A stretch of 64,000 nucleotides of DNA from Hyphomicrobiales bacterium. GTDB taxonomy: Bacteria; Pseudomonadota; Alphaproteobacteria; Rhizobiales; MH13. The stretch lies in NCBI GenBank assembly GCA_017642935.1, contig JAEPOK010000001.1, positions 1,595,192 to 1,659,191 on the forward strand. The letters run 5' to 3'. Below, one piece after another: positions 9,314 to 18,464 of this stretch. The translations under genes were made by a program, and so were the position numbers. The notes under the pieces were generated by a model that was not told the DNA's origin, did not search any database, and saw only the letters and a list, made by a program, of their open reading frames with translations. Numbering within the stretch: position 1 is the stretch's first letter; each line of letters opens with the position of its first letter.

Positions 9314-9463
9314 GAACGCACCCTTACCACCCAGACCAAGACAGCCCAATCGAACCGCTTTCACGCCGCTCGTGGCCGTCGATCATGGCTAGGATTGGGC
9401 GGCCGACTTGTCCAGTGGGTGGGCTACGTAAGCCACTATGTCGCACACGCTGGGGTGGCGGCG

Positions 9464-10897
9464 TTAGCTGGCCAAACGGGCCTTGATCTCGATGTCGCGA
9501 GCGCGGGCTTCGACCGTCGCATCGTGACGGCGCACCATCGTCGCGCCATAGGCGCCGCCAAAGTAAATGCCGAACAGGCGGGCAGCGCCGGCTGAGCGCG
9601 CCTCGGCTGCGTCCCAATTCTCGTCGGTGGCGTTGCTCAACCTATCGATGGCCTGTTTGCCCTGGCTTTCGAGAGCATCTTCGATGTTCTTTTCCATCCG
9701 CTTGATGAGCGAATTGATCGCCAGCGACCCACTGCTTTCGCGGGCGACCATGAAGAGGGTCAGCCCGAAGACCGCTTCATCGAGGCTCGATTTGTCCGGC
9801 ACGATTTCCTTGCCTCGGGCTTCCATCACGCCGACACTGCGCTTGATCATGTGAAGCAGCGGATCCAACTCTTTGATCAACAATTCACTTGCGCGTGCCC
9901 GCACGGAGGCCAAGCGCTTCAGCCAAGGATCGGTCGGCGCTTCGTCCAGTGTGCGTTCGATAACCGACACCAGCTCGTGATAAAGTCGCAGGCTGCGGGT
10001 TACCTTTTCCAGGTTTCGGTCGCCCGCCAGCACCAAGCGCAAGCGTTCGATTTCTCGCATAGCTTCGCTCAGTGCAATTTGAACCGCGCCACCCGCCATG
10101 GTGCTGCGGATGACGGCCGGGTCGCTCGAGCCGGCAGAAAAGACGGCGAACCGCACCAAATCGCTGGGCGATCCAAGCCGATCGATGACGGCGGCAAAGG
10201 CATAGATCGTGTCGGACGCCGGGCGGTCCTTATAGACCGTCAAAGCATCGTTGAGCGCCGACAAGCCGCTGCGCCCAACGGGCAACTTGGGCGGCAGCTT
10301 TTCAAGGAAAGCTTCCAGCGCCTCGCGCTGTGTGAAAAACGCAATGATATCATGAAGGTCGGCCAAGACACGCGAGCTGCCAAGCTGACCCTCGAGCCGC
10401 TTCAGCGATCCATGCGCCTTGTCGTTCTCGGCGATCACCGCCTCGGCGTGTTTGCAGACTTCGCGCTGAAAGTGATCGGCGTAATCGGCGATTGCTTTGG
10501 GGTCTTCGTCGACGATGGCAGCGCGAAGAGCGGCAAGCGACTCATCGCAGCGGCCGGGTGCCAGATCACGCGTGACCCAAATCCATATCGGGCGCAGCGA
10601 ATCGCGATCAATGACGCCGATTTGCTTTTCCGGGAGAGAGATGGAGCCCATCACCGGCTCTAAAGGCATAAAGAAAGCGCGCTCGGCCGAAAGGGCGCGT
10701 TCAACGCCCGGTTCGACGTCCATCACCTCGCGCAAGGCATCCATGATGATTTCATGCACGGGCGAATGCTCGCCACGCGCGCGTGAGCGATCAATGGATC
10801 GCAGCAGCGTGCTGTGCGAGTCAGGGCTCAATTCACCGAGGTATTCGCGCAGGCGGGAGATTAACTCCTGCCTGCCGATGCGTGTGGTGGCAGACAT
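9464..10897 (-). CDS. Conserved-looking protein of unknown function
   Basis: I do not recognise this 477-residue protein. It has no signal peptide or membrane segment and looks soluble and mostly helical. It is rich in charged residues, with likely helical bundles at about 135-200 and 330-420, and an ending with many arginines (VRRHDATVEARARDIEIKARLAS). A central stretch around 190-270 has short hydrophobic helices. Reading-frame quality and codon bias match the neighbours, so it is a real gene. It is transcribed in the same direction as ccmI, 150 bases upstream of it, and has an ATG at 10897. Nothing in the context fixes a role. Confidence 0.8.
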   Translation of the reverse strand: MSATTRIGRQELISRLREYLGELSPDSHSTLLRSIDRSRARGEHSPVHEIIMDALREVMDVEPGVERALSAERAFFMPLEPVMGSISLPEKQIGVIDRDSLRPIWIWVTRDLAPGRCDESLAALRAAIVDEDPKAIADYADHFQREVCKHAEAVIAENDKAHGSLKRLEGQLGSSRVLADLHDIIAFFTQREALEAFLEKLPPKLPVGRSGLSALNDALTVYKDRPASDTIYAFAAVIDRLGSPSDLVRFAVFSAGSSDPAVIRSTMAGGAVQIALSEAMREIERLRLVLAGDRNLEKVTRSLRLYHELVSVIERTLDEAPTDPWLKRLASVRARASELLIKELDPLLHMIKRSVGVMEARGKEIVPDKSSLDEAVFGLTLFMVARESSGSLAINSLIKRMEKNIEDALESQGKQAIDRLSNATDENWDAAEARSAGAARLFGIYFGGAYGATMVRRHDATVEARARDIEIKARLAS

Positions 10898-10978
10898 GGG
10901 ACCCTTACAACGTCAAGTCGATCCCAGTCTGCCAAAAGAGGGTTAACGCCGGGTTGGCGCCCCGCTTGTTTTGCCGGC

Positions 10979-11512
10979 TTAGCCGACGTTACGCCAAGTG
11001 CCGTCCGGCTGACGGCAAGCGGTGCCGGTGAGCACTTCTGGCTGGCCCTGAATGTAGACCGTGTGGGTGTAGTCGCGGCAGACCAGCGAGTTGATCTGAT
11101 AAGCCTGGCCAGGCACGACCTGACCGCGCGGTCCGGTCGGCGATTGCCAGGCGACAGGTGCACCGGGGCGACCGGTTTCCAGCGCTTGATATTGCGCCTG
11201 ATAATAGCGCTGCTGCGCCTGGGCGTCGAGCTGACGACCGATTTCAGCGCCCAAAAGGCCACCAAGAACGGCGCCACCAACCGTGGCCAGAACCTGACCG
11301 GAACCTGATCCGATCTGGCTGCCGAGAACGCCACCGGCAACGGCGCCGCCAAGCGCGCCAACGCCTTCGCGTGGGCCGCCATAGGACTGGCAACCGGCAA
11401 GCGCGGTCAAGGCCATCAAGGCAAAGGCGCCATTGCGCAAAGAGCGAGACAGCGCAGGCTTGTTGGCGCCCGCCGTAACGGCCTGCTCGCCGTGGGTTGA
11501 AATGTTCGTCAT
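10979..11512 (-). CDS. Glycine-zipper outer-membrane lipoprotein
   Basis: The 177-residue protein has a lipobox LTALAGC near residue 41 after a hydrophobic segment, so it should be lipidated. Residues about 45-95 form a glycine-zipper 2TM region (GVGALGGAVAGGVLGSQIG repeated as GGAVLGGLLGAEIG), as in the 17-kDa surface antigen and SlyB-like families. The C-terminal part has two cysteines in VCRDYTHTVYI and TACRQPDG, the surface-antigen tail. It follows the feuQ-like kinase by about 70 bases on the same strand and could be under that system's control, which is inference. The tract before residue 25 is long for a signal peptide, so a later start is possible. Confidence 0.85.
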   Translation of the reverse strand: MTNISTHGEQAVTAGANKPALSRSLRNGAFALMALTALAGCQSYGGPREGVGALGGAVAGGVLGSQIGSGSGQVLATVGGAVLGGLLGAEIGRQLDAQAQQRYYQAQYQALETGRPGAPVAWQSPTGPRGQVVPGQAYQINSLVCRDYTHTVYIQGQPEVLTGTACRQPDGTWRNVG

Positions 11513-11580
11513 GTGAGACTTCTCCCGATTAGGTTTTAGTGCAGGGTAAGAGATACGCGTGCGCCACGCGGCGACTAGCG

Positions 11581-12969
11581 TTACGAATCCGGCGGAACTG
11601 GGGCAGCCGCCGGTAGGATGATGGCAGCGCGTAGGCCGCCGAGCGGTCCATCTGACAGAACGAACGCGCCGCCATAAAGTTCCGCCATTTCTTTAACGAT
11701 GGACAATCCAAGACCTGATCCCGGGCTTGCCTCGTCCAGCCGTTCACCGCGTTTGAGCACCCGCTCGCGCGCATCGACATCAAGTCCGGTGCCATCATCA
11801 TCGACGGCAATCATCAAGGCTGGGTGTTGATCGGTGACGGGCTCAGCCGAGACTTTCACCGCGCTTTGTGCATGGCGGCAGGCGTTTTCCAAAAGATTGC
11901 CGAGCATTTCTTCCAAGTCACCCTGGTCGGCACGGACGCGGACCGAGGCGTCAATGTCGATCGCAAAGGAAAGGCCCTGATCGAGGTTGAGCTTAGCCAT
12001 CGTGCGCACCAACGGTTCGACGACAGTCCGCACCGGCACCGCTTTGCCGGACGTTGCCTGCGTTGCCGCGCGTTGCGCACGATCGAGATAAAGCCGCACA
12101 CGATCTTCGATCGCCTGGGCTTCGGCGCTGATGCGCGCCATCGAGGCCGCGTCAGGGTTGCTGCGCGCACTGTTTAAAATGACTGCCAGAGGCGTTTTCA
12201 GCGCATGGGCGAGATTGCCGACATGGTGACGCGCGCGTTCAACAATCGCCTCATTGGCGCTGAGCAAAGCGTTCAGCTCATCGACCAGTGGGCTCACCTC
12301 GCGCGGAAAGGTTCCTGACACGTCGCGGGTTTTGGCAACGCGCACATCGGCAACGGCGCTCTGCAAGGTTTGCAAGGGGCGAAGGCCAATGCGCACCTGC
12401 AAATAGGCCAGGCCCAAAAGCGCCACCCACATGGCACTTAATGTCAGCGCCAAGGCCACGCGAAAGCTGCGAATCTCGGCATCAAGCCCGTCGGCCGGCG
12501 CTGTGACGCGCACCAGCACTTCCTCGCCCTCAAACTCATAAAGGCGATCAACAAGGCGCAGGCGTTGCCCGCTAAGCTCCAGCGGGCGGCTAATCGGCCC
12601 GTCCGGTCGGGCATCTCCCGCTGGCGGCGCCTCTGGTGCCGGCAATGGATCAAAGAGCGAAGCGGAGGCAAAACGCGGCTCGCCGGTTTGCGGATCGCCC
12701 ACAACCCAATACCAGCCGGACCCTGGCAGGCCGAAGGCCGGATTGGCAAAATGAGCGGTCGCGTCAAAGACATCGCGGTTGGCATAGTCGGCAAAAAGCT
12801 GGGTCACAAACACGGACAGGCGTTCATCGAACGCGCGCTCGGCTCCGGCGCGCTGCAACGTTGCCATGACGGCGCCAGCGAGCACGAGCGCGACCAGCGA
12901 CCCACCGGCAGCGAGGACGCCAAGCCGGACGGCCAAAGACTGCGTGGGAGGAGAAGATGAGGCGACCAC
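11581..12969 (-). CDS. feuQ: PhoQ/FeuQ-type sensor histidine kinase
   Basis: The 462-residue kinase has membrane segments at about 14-38 and 171-193 around a periplasmic domain. The HAMP-like linker is followed by the phosphoacceptor box VGNLAHALKTPLAVI (His255), whose HALKTP form is that of the PhoQ/FeuQ branch. The ATPase domain ends in GSGLGLSIVKEMAELYGG. It starts at a GTG at 12969, 11 bases after the response regulator stop. Rhizobial FeuQ controls beta-glucan export and osmotic adaptation. The assignment to FeuQ rests on operon order and motif, not on an alignment. Confidence 0.85.
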   Translation of the reverse strand: MVASSSPPTQSLAVRLGVLAAGGSLVALVLAGAVMATLQRAGAERAFDERLSVFVTQLFADYANRDVFDATAHFANPAFGLPGSGWYWVVGDPQTGEPRFASASLFDPLPAPEAPPAGDARPDGPISRPLELSGQRLRLVDRLYEFEGEEVLVRVTAPADGLDAEIRSFRVALALTLSAMWVALLGLAYLQVRIGLRPLQTLQSAVADVRVAKTRDVSGTFPREVSPLVDELNALLSANEAIVERARHHVGNLAHALKTPLAVILNSARSNPDAASMARISAEAQAIEDRVRLYLDRAQRAATQATSGKAVPVRTVVEPLVRTMAKLNLDQGLSFAIDIDASVRVRADQGDLEEMLGNLLENACRHAQSAVKVSAEPVTDQHPALMIAVDDDGTGLDVDARERVLKRGERLDEASPGSGLGLSIVKEMAELYGGAFVLSDGPLGGLRAAIILPAAAPVPPDS

Positions 12970-12980
12970 GGAAGCTGAAC

Positions 12981-13673
12981 CTAGCCTTTGGCCGACGCTT
13001 CGGCGGCACCGGCAGACGGATCCTGGATGCGATAGCCCATGCCGCGCACGGTCTCGATGATATTCACCGAAAGTTTTTTGCGCAGACGGCCGACAAACAC
13101 CTCGATGGTGTTGGAATCGCGGTCAAAATCCTGGTCGTAAATGTGCTCGGTAAGTTCAGTGCGCGAGATTACCTTGCCAGCTTGGGTGAGCATATAGGCA
13201 AGCACGCGGTATTCCTGAGCCGTCAGGCGAACGGGCATGCCATTGTCGGTGACGCGGTTGGTTTTCAGATCCAAAGTGATCGGGCCGCAGGATAGCTGAT
13301 TGGAGGACAGGCCCGCGGCGCGGCGCAGAATGGCCCGCACACGCGCCAGCACTTCTTCCATCTGGAAGGGCTTGGCGACATAGTCATCGGCGCCGGCGTC
13401 CATGCCCTTCACCTTGTCGCTCCACCGGTCGCGGGCCGTCAGGATCAAGACAGGTGTTGCAACGCCGTCGGTGCGCCAGTCTTCCAAGACCGTCAGGCCA
13501 TCTTTTTGGGGCAGACCGATGTCGAGAACAATCAGATCATAGGGTTCGGTTTCGCCGAGGAAGGAGGCTTCTTCGCCATCGAACGCGACGTCGATGACAT
13601 AGCCTTCCTCTTCCAGCGCTTGTTTCAGCTGCGCGTTGAGCGTGGGTTCATCTTCAACAACCAGAAGTCTCAT
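12981..13673 (-). CDS. feuP: FeuP/PhoP-type response regulator
   Basis: The 230-residue protein has a receiver domain with phosphoacceptor Asp51 (LIVLDIGLPQKDG) and Lys101 (VAKPFQM). An OmpR-type winged helix follows (LTAQEYRVLAYML ... NTIEVFVGRLRKKL ... TVRGMGYRI). It lies between the small periplasmic gene and the histidine kinase, with spacings of 17 and 11 bases, so the three genes form one transcript. Confidence 0.9.
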   Translation of the reverse strand: MRLLVVEDEPTLNAQLKQALEEEGYVIDVAFDGEEASFLGETEPYDLIVLDIGLPQKDGLTVLEDWRTDGVATPVLILTARDRWSDKVKGMDAGADDYVAKPFQMEEVLARVRAILRRAAGLSSNQLSCGPITLDLKTNRVTDNGMPVRLTAQEYRVLAYMLTQAGKVISRTELTEHIYDQDFDRDSNTIEVFVGRLRKKLSVNIIETVRGMGYRIQDPSAGAAEASAKG

Positions 13674-13690
13674 GCCGCCCCCCTGATTTC

Positions 13691-14026
13691 TTATTGTCGC
13701 GACAAGAGCGCGCCGCTGCGCGCGTCAAAGGTCAGGCGAGCCGAACTGCCAGAGGCGTTGCTTGCGACCACGCTGTACACATAATTGCCAGGCGATCCGC
13801 AGACAGCTGCTGACCCGATCTGGTTAAAGCCCGCCGAACGGGCAGCAGCCGTAATCACCGACAGCCGCACGACTTCACCGGAGGCGATCGCGGAGCGCGT
13901 TTCAGAAGCCGACAAACAGGATTGCGCCTGCGGCGAGGTAGCGCCAATGATCATCGCGGCGGCCACAAGGCCGGCGGCGATCAGGCGCGAAAGCAGGGGA
14001 GAGGGGAAAGCGCGGAAGGTCATCAT
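13691..14026 (-). CDS. Small periplasmic protein, FeuN candidate
   Basis: The 111-residue protein has a signal sequence (about 1-35, ending SPQAQS) and a compact mature domain of about 75 residues. Two cysteines (SCLSAS, AVCGSP) could form a disulfide. The end, ARLTFDARSGALLSRQ, resembles the last strand of PepSY domains, which often inhibit or sense in the periplasm. It is the first gene of the operon with the feuP- and feuQ-like genes. In Sinorhizobium a small periplasmic protein, FeuN, restrains FeuQ and is encoded with feuPQ, so position and export fit FeuN. The match is by context; sequence similarity to FeuN was not checked. Confidence 0.8.
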   Translation of the reverse strand: MMTFRAFPSPLLSRLIAAGLVAAAMIIGATSPQAQSCLSASETRSAIASGEVVRLSVITAAARSAGFNQIGSAAVCGSPGNYVYSVVASNASGSSARLTFDARSGALLSRQ

Positions 14027-14099
14027 GGCCCAGCTTATAGCGCCAATTGGATGAACCGTAACTGAACAAGCTGCTCAGATTTGCGTCCAGATGCGGGCG

Positions 14100-17000
14100 T
14101 TACAGGATGATGGCCAGGCTGCGCGATGCGCCAAGCCGTCCGCCCGTGCCCAGTTGCGCGACAGAGAACTGAAGCTCGTCGCCCGGCGTCAGACCATCGG
14201 CGGTGATGTCGGTGGCGGCATAGATCCAACTGGGCTCGGCCACCTCAGCCTGGCGAACGATCGTGCCACCGGCGGATGCGGTGACACGGTAGAGCTCGGT
14301 TTCTTCACCAAGTGGGATGGATGACAGCTCCCAAAGGTCCGATGTGCCACGGCTCCGCCTGATCCAGCTGAACGTAAGATCACCGCCCGATAGGAAGCTC
14401 GCCCGCAGATGCACGGGCGCCAAGGGTTGCAAACTGCGTGGAAGCGCGTTTGCGGACTGCTCGGTTCTTGAAAACGTCCCGACCCCGCCGCTGTGCGGTT
14501 CGACGCGCAGGGTGGTGCCACCGATCAGAGCTTGTGGAGAAAGGTTGAGATCGACGGGGTTCTCATCGAGCAGAACGAAACGCGCGCCAGCAGATGTCAT
14601 CATCGAGGCGGCGTGTTCGGTGCCGCCAAGGCCACGCACAAGATTGCTCACACGATAGCGCCCTTCGGCCACCAAGTCCGCCGAGCCAAACTGCAGAACT
14701 TCAAGATTATCGTCGGTGACAAGAGCGGCAAGGTTACCGCCAGCAAGCAAGGCCTCATGCGTGATCGAGGCCAGCGAACCAGTCTGAACGTCCACCAGGA
14801 ATGAACCACCGCGATGGCGGTACGCCACTGGTCCAGGTGTCAGGTCTTCGACCAAGACGCCGGTCACCGATGGGGTACCGATTGCTTGAATACGGTCGAA
14901 GCCCCCGGCGTCGCTGCCAGCAAAAACATCCAGCGTTCCCGGCCAAGGGCTGGCAAAGGCGGCAAGCTTCACATTGTGCGGCGCCTCACCGCCCGATGTT
15001 TGGCTTGGCAAATCGAGCAGCACGCAATCGGCCGGGCCGAACACCGGTCGCAGCGCGATTTTGGACGGCAAATCGCTGTCCGGCGCCTGATCGTAAAGGG
15101 AGGGATCGACGCAATGGGCCTCAACGCTGCGCTCGGCGCCATCAATCAGACGGTCGATACAAACCCGAACCGGGCGCTCGGCTTTTTCTAAAACAAGGTC
15201 GATCACATCGCCGGGTTCAAGGGCCCGCAGGCTCGGCGGCAGTGTGAAGCGCAGCGTCGCCGCGCGCACCATCTCTTCCTGGCGCATGCGCTCGGCGATC
15301 TGGGCAGCGGACCGGGGATCAAGATTGACCGTAATGGCGCGAAACCGGTCGGGCCCCGACACATCATCGGCCCGGACCGAGCGCACAATGCCAGTCTGAT
15401 AGTCGTGCATGGCGCTTGCGAACCCAAGTGTGACCTGGCGCGGTACGGATTCGCGATCTTCACGCGTGACTGTCACGACGGGACCCTCTGAGGGCGCGAC
15501 CAGCTTGTCTTCGGCGATATCTTGGCGCGCCACGCCAGCGCGCATTGTAACCTTGGCGCCGTCGGCCTTGGGAATGATATCGAGAGCATAGACGGCACTT
15601 AGATCATCGAAAACCGCGCGGGCCTTGGTCGGTTCGGCCAGCGTGTAGCCATCGATCATGCCGTGCACGCCACCGACATCCATCGGCGGCAGATCGAAAT
15701 GATCGCAAAGGGCCAGGATCACCGACCCCAGCGAACCGGCGCCAAGGCGGCCATTCAGCCAATGGCCGCGGGTCCAGTTGACGCCGTCGCTCCAAACCTC
15801 GCTGGCATAGGGAAAGAGCGGAAAAGGCCGCGCATCCCATGTCCAGAGATGCACGGCGGACGGATCGATCATGGCGCGACCATCGAGCGGTGAAAGCGGG
15901 TTGGCGGCGCCGCCTTCCTCGCCCCAAAGGGTCAGAGCTGTGTCGAGGATCGCCCGTTGCTGGGCGTCGTCGCGATAGCCCTTGGAGCCAAAGGGCAGGC
16001 TATCATTGTCCGGTTTATCGCTGGGGAAAGCCGAGGGTTGATTGCCGCCGAGATCAACCGCTGGAGCACCGAACTCCGTCATCCATATAGGTTTTTGGCC
16101 CGGAACAAAGGCGGTCGGCGATGCTTGGCGCACGCCGCCGACCCGGTTGTGGTGCGGCTGCGTCCACCAGTTGATGAGATCTTTGGTACGAAACACCCAC
16201 GGCTCATCATAGGCTCCATCGGTGATCGGCGTGCGCACTTGGGCTGCGCGATCAACCTCGCTGGCATAGTACCAGTCGAAGTTTTCGCCGCCGGTCAGGC
16301 CCGCTTCGATCACCGCCGGGTCATGCGGTCCGTCGCCAAGCGCACGATCCAGATGGTCTGGCGTAGGACGCCAATCGGTGATCGGCTGATACTGATCGAT
16401 GCCGATGACATCGATGTCGGGGCTCGCCCAGAGCGGATCAAGGTGGAAGGTCAGATCGCCGGAACCGTCGTTTGGCTGGTGGTTGGCATATTCGGTCCAG
16501 TCGGCGCCGTAGGTGATGATCGTGCCCGATCCGAGCTTGGCCCGCACGTCAGCGGCAAGGCCCACCAGCCCGTCCACGAAAGGATAGGATCCCGGCGCAT
16601 CGCGGACGGTTGTGAGGCCGCGCATCTCCGAGCCGAGAATGAACGCATCGACGCCACCGGCCAGGTTGGCAAGATCGACCAAGTGCAGCATGAAGCGGCG
16701 AAAGGACCATTCGCTGGCTGGCGGGATTTCAGACCCGACAAAGGCTGCGATCTGACTGGCAGCCGCCGCGCTGGCATCGGGCGATCCCGCCTGGCCCGGC
16801 GCAGGCGAGACCGTGATCTGTCCGCGCCAGGGATAGGCGGGCTGCGAACCGGCGCCCGTCCAAGGGTCGGTGAGCGTGTTGTCGGCGGGCACGTCCATCA
16901 TGATGAACGGCATCAGCGTGACCTTGATGCCGCGCGCCTTCAAATCCTGTATCGCGGCGACCACGCTGGCATCGCTGGGGCTGGACCCATAGGCCGGGCG

Positions 17001-17981
17001 CCCATCGTGCAAGGAAACCGTGTTCGCTTGGGCGCGCGTCAAGCCTGCCGCGGTCCAGGGCACCGACGTGACCTTATCTTGGCGCTCGACGCGCGGCTCG
17101 ATTTGGCAAGCGCCGGCCTCCAGCGAGGTGCCAAACCAAGCGACCACCAACGCTACGCGCTCCAGGTTTGGGCAGAGCGCCTGCAATTGATCCAGCGATG
17201 CATGCCAATCGGTTGTGGCCACAGTGTCGTGGGTGTTTTCAGCTTCAGTAACCCCGTACCCAGAGGAACGGACGACCGGGTCCGGATGATAGCCGAACTC
17301 CGTCGCGCCGGGGATCAGCGTGACCGCGCGCACCTTGTCTTCCAACCCACCGACCGGGCGGATGATCTCGAAGGCAAGTTGCGGCAAACGGTTGCCATAA
17401 GGTTCCAGCGGCATGCGCTCGAAAACCACATAGGCTGTGTCTTTGAAGGCCGGCGCTGTGCCCTCTTTGGCGGCAATCAGGGGGTCAACGCTTTGATCCG
17501 GACCGCCTGTGTGCACGCGCATGGAAACCGTGTTGCGGTCCAGCGGCTTGCCGTCGGCCCAAACGCGGCCAATGCTGGCGATCGACCCCTCGCAAAGGCC
17601 GATCGCGAAGTTGGCGAAGTAGCTGTAGGTGGTGGTGGTTGATGTCGACTGGCTGCCACCGCCGCCTCCCCCGCCCTTGCCGCCAGTCTTGTGGCGGGTC
17701 GTCGTTGCAACCTCTTCGTAGCGCGTTGCCCAGATGATCTGGCCGGCCAGCCGCGTGCGGCCGAAAGTTCGCGGGATTGCCGCGCCCTCGGTGGAAGTCT
17801 GCACGTCGATGTTCTGCAGACGCCTGCCCTCGGCGTGCGAGGAGGAGGATGTGGCGAACAGATGGTTGTCCATGACATTGCCGGCAAACGAGCCGATGGC
17901 CTTGCCGATGATAGCCCCGGTCGGGCCACCCAGCGTGCCGCCGACGGCACTGCCGATCGAGCCGAGGACGAGCGTGGCCAT
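14100..17981 (-). CDS. GTA giant tail-tip / host-specificity protein (g15-like)
   Basis: This 1293-residue protein is the largest of the cluster and should form the distal tail hub and baseplate tip that contacts the recipient cell. The N-terminus is glycine-rich and hydrophobic (GSAVGGTLGGPTGAIIGKAIG). Residues about 400-700 resemble a glycoside-hydrolase TIM-barrel region known in GTA tail proteins (WMTEFGAPAVDLGG, IDVIGIDQYQPI). The C-terminal third looks like fibronectin-like and phage tail-tip modules (LRALEPGDVIDL, RYRVSNLVRGLGGTEHA). It is last in the cluster, 9 bases after the peptidase gene. The frame is intact. Confidence 0.93.
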   Translation of the reverse strand: MATLVLGSIGSAVGGTLGGPTGAIIGKAIGSFAGNVMDNHLFATSSSSHAEGRRLQNIDVQTSTEGAAIPRTFGRTRLAGQIIWATRYEEVATTTRHKTGGKGGGGGGGSQSTSTTTTYSYFANFAIGLCEGSIASIGRVWADGKPLDRNTVSMRVHTGGPDQSVDPLIAAKEGTAPAFKDTAYVVFERMPLEPYGNRLPQLAFEIIRPVGGLEDKVRAVTLIPGATEFGYHPDPVVRSSGYGVTEAENTHDTVATTDWHASLDQLQALCPNLERVALVVAWFGTSLEAGACQIEPRVERQDKVTSVPWTAAGLTRAQANTVSLHDGRPAYGSSPSDASVVAAIQDLKARGIKVTLMPFIMMDVPADNTLTDPWTGAGSQPAYPWRGQITVSPAPGQAGSPDASAAAASQIAAFVGSEIPPASEWSFRRFMLHLVDLANLAGGVDAFILGSEMRGLTTVRDAPGSYPFVDGLVGLAADVRAKLGSGTIITYGADWTEYANHQPNDGSGDLTFHLDPLWASPDIDVIGIDQYQPITDWRPTPDHLDRALGDGPHDPAVIEAGLTGGENFDWYYASEVDRAAQVRTPITDGAYDEPWVFRTKDLINWWTQPHHNRVGGVRQASPTAFVPGQKPIWMTEFGAPAVDLGGNQPSAFPSDKPDNDSLPFGSKGYRDDAQQRAILDTALTLWGEEGGAANPLSPLDGRAMIDPSAVHLWTWDARPFPLFPYASEVWSDGVNWTRGHWLNGRLGAGSLGSVILALCDHFDLPPMDVGGVHGMIDGYTLAEPTKARAVFDDLSAVYALDIIPKADGAKVTMRAGVARQDIAEDKLVAPSEGPVVTVTREDRESVPRQVTLGFASAMHDYQTGIVRSVRADDVSGPDRFRAITVNLDPRSAAQIAERMRQEEMVRAATLRFTLPPSLRALEPGDVIDLVLEKAERPVRVCIDRLIDGAERSVEAHCVDPSLYDQAPDSDLPSKIALRPVFGPADCVLLDLPSQTSGGEAPHNVKLAAFASPWPGTLDVFAGSDAGGFDRIQAIGTPSVTGVLVEDLTPGPVAYRHRGGSFLVDVQTGSLASITHEALLAGGNLAALVTDDNLEVLQFGSADLVAEGRYRVSNLVRGLGGTEHAASMMTSAGARFVLLDENPVDLNLSPQALIGGTTLRVEPHSGGVGTFSRTEQSANALPRSLQPLAPVHLRASFLSGGDLTFSWIRRSRGTSDLWELSSIPLGEETELYRVTASAGGTIVRQAEVAEPSWIYAATDITADGLTPGDELQFSVAQLGTGGRLGASRSLAIIL

Positions 17982-17990
17982 GGTGACCTC

Positions 17991-18464
17991 CTAGGTTTTG
18001 GAGAAAGGTGGAAAAGCGAAACAGGCGGCTATGTGAGGCGCCCAGGGCGCAAGGTTGGACCGCACGACCCGCCCGCCTTCATAGGCGTGGACGATGGTGC
18101 CATCCTCCATCAGCACGGCCAGATGGGAGGCCGGCCAGCTTGACCGCCAGCGCAGGGCCAGCACATCACCGGGCTCAGCGGTTGGCGTGGATTTTTCGAT
18201 CAGAAACTGACGCAGACCATCGAGCAGCGGCTCACCGTCGGCATGGTGTGCCCAACTGCGTTGGTCATGCCGCGGCAGGACGAGTGGCGTTATCGCCAGC
18301 GCATCCCAAATACCCACAATCAGACCGAGGCAATCAGCGCCGACGCCGCGTTTTGACGCTTGATGGCAATAGGGCGTGCCAATCCATCGTACCGCTTCGG
18401 CCAGGACCGCCTCGCGGTCGGCGGCCACGTTGGGTTGGTGTGCAGCCAAGGCTTGCGCGCTCAT
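17991..18464 (-). CDS. GTA NlpC/P60 cell-wall peptidase (g14-like)
   Basis: The 157-residue enzyme should cut peptidoglycan cross-links during DNA entry. It has the NlpC/P60 triad: Cys in GVGADCLGLIVGIWD, His in PASHLAVLM, and a following polar residue near the IVHAYEG segment. RWIGTPYCHQASKRG before the cysteine is the usual lead-in. The gene overlaps the upstream g13-like gene by 4 bases and lies just before the tail-tip gene. Confidence 0.93.
   Translation of the reverse strand: MSAQALAAHQPNVAADREAVLAEAVRWIGTPYCHQASKRGVGADCLGLIVGIWDALAITPLVLPRHDQRSWAHHADGEPLLDGLRQFLIEKSTPTAEPGDVLALRWRSSWPASHLAVLMEDGTIVHAYEGGRVVRSNLAPWAPHIAACFAFPPFSKT

Noticed and set aside
15957-17642. Long plus-strand open frame (561 codons) opposite the GTA tail-tip gene
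   Set aside because: It is the antisense shadow of a strongly coding gene with GC-rich third positions; its product is rich in Arg, Gly and His without domain structure.
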